A stretch of 7,169 nt of DNA from contig JAIFMT010000160.1 of NCBI GenBank assembly GCA_020048295.1, forward strand, positions 1 to 7,169, read 5' to 3'. The DNA is from Rhodoferax sp. GTDB taxonomy: Bacteria; Pseudomonadota; Gammaproteobacteria; Burkholderiales; Burkholderiaceae. Under the pieces are notes generated by a model. The model did not search any database. It saw only the letters and a list, made by a program, of their open reading frames with translations, and had not been told where the DNA came from. The translations under genes and the position numbers were made by a program. Positions 5,012 through 7,169 of this stretch are shown one piece after another (the stretch's first letter is position 1; each line of letters begins with the position of its first letter).

Positions 5012-7169
5012 ATGTCCGCTGTACCCATTCATGATCCATTAAAGCCCGTATTAAGTGGTGCCAGCACCGACATACGAACCACCACCTGCTACATGTGTGC
5101 CTGCCGCTGTGGCATCCGCGTGCATTTGCGCGACGGCGAAGTCCGCTATATTGAGGGGAACCCTGAACACCCGTTGAATCAGGGGATTATCTGCGCCAAA
5201 GGCTCTTCTGGCATCATGAAGCAGTATTCCCCTGCCAGGCTCACCAAACCGCTCAGGCGCAAGCCAGGCAGCGACCGCGGCGAGGGTCAATTTGAAGAAA
5301 TTTCTTGGGATGAGGCCTTCTCGACCCTGGAAAAGCGCCTGAAGCACATCCGCGCCACCGATCCCAAGCAGTTCGCCCTTTTCACCGGCCGCGACCAGAT
5401 GCAGGCACTGACAGGCCTGTTTGCGCGCCAGTTTGGCACGCCCAACTACGCCGCCCACGGTGGTTTTTGCTCGGTCAACATGGCCGCCGGCATGATCTAC
5501 ACCATTGGCGGGTCGTTCTGGGAGTTTGGCGGCCCTGACCTGGAGCGCGCCAAGCTGTTCGTGATGATCGGCACTGCCGAAGACCACCACTCCAACCCGA
5601 TGAAGCGTGAACTCTCCAAGTTCAAACGCAACGGTGGCCGCTTTGTTTCGATCAACCCGGTGCGCACCGGCTACTCGGCCATTGCCGACGAATGGGTGCC
5701 CATCAAACCTGGCACCGACGGCGCCTTGCTGCTGGCACTGATCCATGAATTGCTCAAGCAAGGCCTGTATGACCGCGAATTTCTGACCCGCTACACCAAT
5801 GCCGGCCAGCTGGTCAACCAAGACAGCGCCAGCGACGACTTTGGCATGTTTTTGCGCAAAGCCGATGGCGATATCGTCAATCCGCTGCGCCCGGCCAACT
5901 TCCACTGGTGGGACCGCCACAGCAACAGCCCGGTGGCAGACCACACCGAAGATGCCGACCCAGCCTTGTTGGGCCGCTTCAAAATGCCGGACGGCACCCC
6001 CGCCGTGCCAGCCTTCCAATTGCTGCAAGACCGCGTCAAGGACAACACGCCCGAATGGGCCGAGGGCATCACCGGCATCCCAGCTGCCACCATCCGTCGC
6101 CTGGCGCACGAGATGGGCATTACCGCCCGTGATGAAAAAATTGAACTGCCCATCGCCTGGACTGACAGTTGGGGCAAGCGGCACCAAACCGTGACCGGCA
6201 ACCCGGTCGCCTTCCATTCCATGCGCGGTCTGGCAGCGCACTCCAATGGCTTTCACAGCATCCGCGCGCTGGCCATTTTGATGTCCATTCTGGGCACCAT
6301 TGACCGTCCGGGTGGCTTCCGCCACAAGGCGCCCTACCCGCGCGCCGTGCCACCCAACGCCCGTCCGCCCAAAGGCCCGCAAGATGTCAAACCGAATACA
6401 CCGCTGGGTGGCGCCCCGTTGGGCTGGCCAGAGTGTCCGGATGATTTGTTTGTCGATGACAAGGGTCAACCCGTTCGCATCGACAAGGGCTTTTCTTGGG
6501 AACACCCGCTATCGGCCCACGGTTTGATGCACAACGTCATCACCAACGCCGTGCGCGGCGACCCCTACCACATCGACACCTTGCTGATCTTCATGGCAAA
6601 CATGGCCTGGAACTCCACCATGAACACTGCCGAAGTGCGCAAGATGCTCAATGACAAACACACCGATGGTGAGAAAAAGGGCGAGTACAAAATCCCGTTC
6701 CTGGTGGTCTGCGATGCTTACCAGTCCGAAATGACGGCGTTTGCCGATTTGATTTTGCCCGACACCACTTACCTCGAGCGCAACGACTGCATGTCGATGC
6801 TCGACCGGCCGATTTCCGAATTCGACGGCCCGGTGGATGCCGTGCGCGTGCCGATTCTGCCGCCCAAGGGCGATTGCAAGCCATTCCAGGAAGTGCTGAT
6901 TGAGCTGGCTGGCCGCCTGGAGCTGCCAGCCTTCACCAAAGCCGAAGGCGGGCGCAAGTTCAAGAGCTACCCCGATTTTGTCGTCAACTTCGAGACGGCA
7001 CCAGGATCGGGCATCGGCTTCCTGTCCGGCTGGCGCGGCAAGGATGGCTCCAAATCCATGCGCGGCGAACCCAACCCGAACCAGTGGGAGATGTACGCCA
7101 AAAACAACTGCTTCTTCCATTACGAGATGCCGCACGAACACCAGTACATGCGCAACTGGAACAAGGGCT
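5012..7169 (+). CDS. soeA: Sulfite:quinone oxidoreductase molybdopterin subunit SoeA; 3' partial
   Basis: This is the catalytic subunit of the complex iron-sulfur molybdoenzyme SoeABC, which oxidises sulfite to sulfate on the cytoplasmic face of the membrane and passes electrons to quinone. The reading frame is open for 719 codons to the window edge; SoeA proteins are around 950-1000 residues, so roughly a quarter is missing. The N terminus has no Tat RR signal, as expected for a cytoplasmic enzyme. A [4Fe-4S] motif is formed by Cys26, Cys29, Cys33 and Cys61, with an extra Cys31 in CYMCACRCG. Cys153 (GGFCSVNMAAGM) is the likely molybdenum ligand. GTAEDHHSNPMKRE at 187-200 and ILPDTTYLERND near 588-600 are typical of the family. 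Polysulfide/thiosulfate reductase subunits PsrA/PhsA are the nearest alternative, but they carry Tat signals, and the dsr neighbourhood favours SoeA. The ATG at 5012 lacks a clear SD; GTG at 5000 is an in-frame alternative. Confidence 0.88.
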   Translation, partial: MSAVPIHDPLKPVLSGASTDIRTTTCYMCACRCGIRVHLRDGEVRYIEGNPEHPLNQGIICAKGSSGIMKQYSPARLTKPLRRKPGSDRGEGQFEEISWDEAFSTLEKRLKHIRATDPKQFALFTGRDQMQALTGLFARQFGTPNYAAHGGFCSVNMAAGMIYTIGGSFWEFGGPDLERAKLFVMIGTAEDHHSNPMKRELSKFKRNGGRFVSINPVRTGYSAIADEWVPIKPGTDGALLLALIHELLKQGLYDREFLTRYTNAGQLVNQDSASDDFGMFLRKADGDIVNPLRPANFHWWDRHSNSPVADHTEDADPALLGRFKMPDGTPAVPAFQLLQDRVKDNTPEWAEGITGIPAATIRRLAHEMGITARDEKIELPIAWTDSWGKRHQTVTGNPVAFHSMRGLAAHSNGFHSIRALAILMSILGTIDRPGGFRHKAPYPRAVPPNARPPKGPQDVKPNTPLGGAPLGWPECPDDLFVDDKGQPVRIDKGFSWEHPLSAHGLMHNVITNAVRGDPYHIDTLLIFMANMAWNSTMNTAEVRKMLNDKHTDGEKKGEYKIPFLVVCDAYQSEMTAFADLILPDTTYLERNDCMSMLDRPISEFDGPVDAVRVPILPPKGDCKPFQEVLIELAGRLELPAFTKAEGGRKFKSYPDFVVNFETAPGSGIGFLSGWRGKDGSKSMRGEPNPNQWEMYAKNNCFFHYEMPHEHQYMRNWNKG

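Noticed and set aside
5051..6505. Long open frame of 484 codons on the - strand opposite soeA
   Set aside because: It lies entirely against a conserved SoeA frame with clear motifs. Its translation is low-complexity, Gly/Ala/Val/His-rich and resembles no known family, as expected from the mirror of biased codon use.
6509..7141. Second - strand open frame of 210 codons opposite soeA
   Set aside because: Same reason: a shadow of soeA codon bias, with no recognisable domain.
5012..7169. Thiosulfate, polysulfide or tetrathionate reductase catalytic subunit
   Set aside because: These exported enzymes have an N-terminal Tat signal, which is absent here; the sequence style and dsr context fit SoeA better.
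1..7169. CRISPR arrays, tRNA/rRNA genes, insertion sequences
   Set aside because: No regularly spaced repeats, no cloverleaf-like or rRNA-like stretches and no transposase frames were seen on either strand.

Overview
The window looks like part of a sulfur-oxidation region from a betaproteobacterium. Gene order and protein families point to the reverse dissimilatory sulfite reductase (rDsr) pathway. A member of the Burkholderiales, perhaps Comamonadaceae/Rhodoferax-like, is my guess, based on moderately GC-rich coding DNA, the protein style, and an intergenic repeat that resembles one common in Comamonadaceae genomes. The taxon is inference; the pathway is well supported.

Left part (1-2776, + strand). 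Three tightly packed genes form what looks like the tail of a dsr operon. First is a siroheme amidase (DsrN, a CbiA/CobB-like glutamine amidotransferase) cut at its 5' end by the window edge. It carries a complete DsrC-like domain fused to its C terminus that lacks both redox cysteines of true DsrC. Next is DsrR, an IscA-like A-type protein without the usual A-type cysteines but with a Gly/Cys-rich tail. Last is a single-domain uroporphyrinogen-III C-methyltransferase (SUMT), which starts at a TTG overlapping the dsrR stop. SUMT makes precorrin-2, the precursor of siroheme, and DsrN amidates siroheme for the sulfite reductase DsrAB, presumably encoded upstream. The genes therefore form a cofactor-supply and regulation module.

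Middle (2777-4817). A 131-base convergent spacer holds a candidate interspersed repeat and terminator-like hairpins. On the - strand follows a two-component system: a soluble GAF/HisKA_3/HATPase kinase with a cysteine cluster in its GAF domain, and a NarL/LuxR-type response regulator. The kinase is transcribed first and the two genes are 2 bases apart.

Right part (4818-7169, + strand). A 194-base divergent spacer contains a perfect 7-bp inverted repeat and NarL-like heptamers. It is followed by soeA, the molybdopterin subunit of the cytoplasmic sulfite:quinone oxidoreductase SoeABC, open to the right edge (719 codons visible). rDsr releases sulfite in the cytoplasm and SoeABC oxidises it to sulfate, so the two flanks are consecutive pathway steps. 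The two-component system between them is a plausible local regulator of soe, of dsr, or of both.

The most unusual points are the DsrN-DsrC-like fusion without cysteines, the Cys-rich tail of DsrR, and the cysteine-cluster kinase divergent from soeA.
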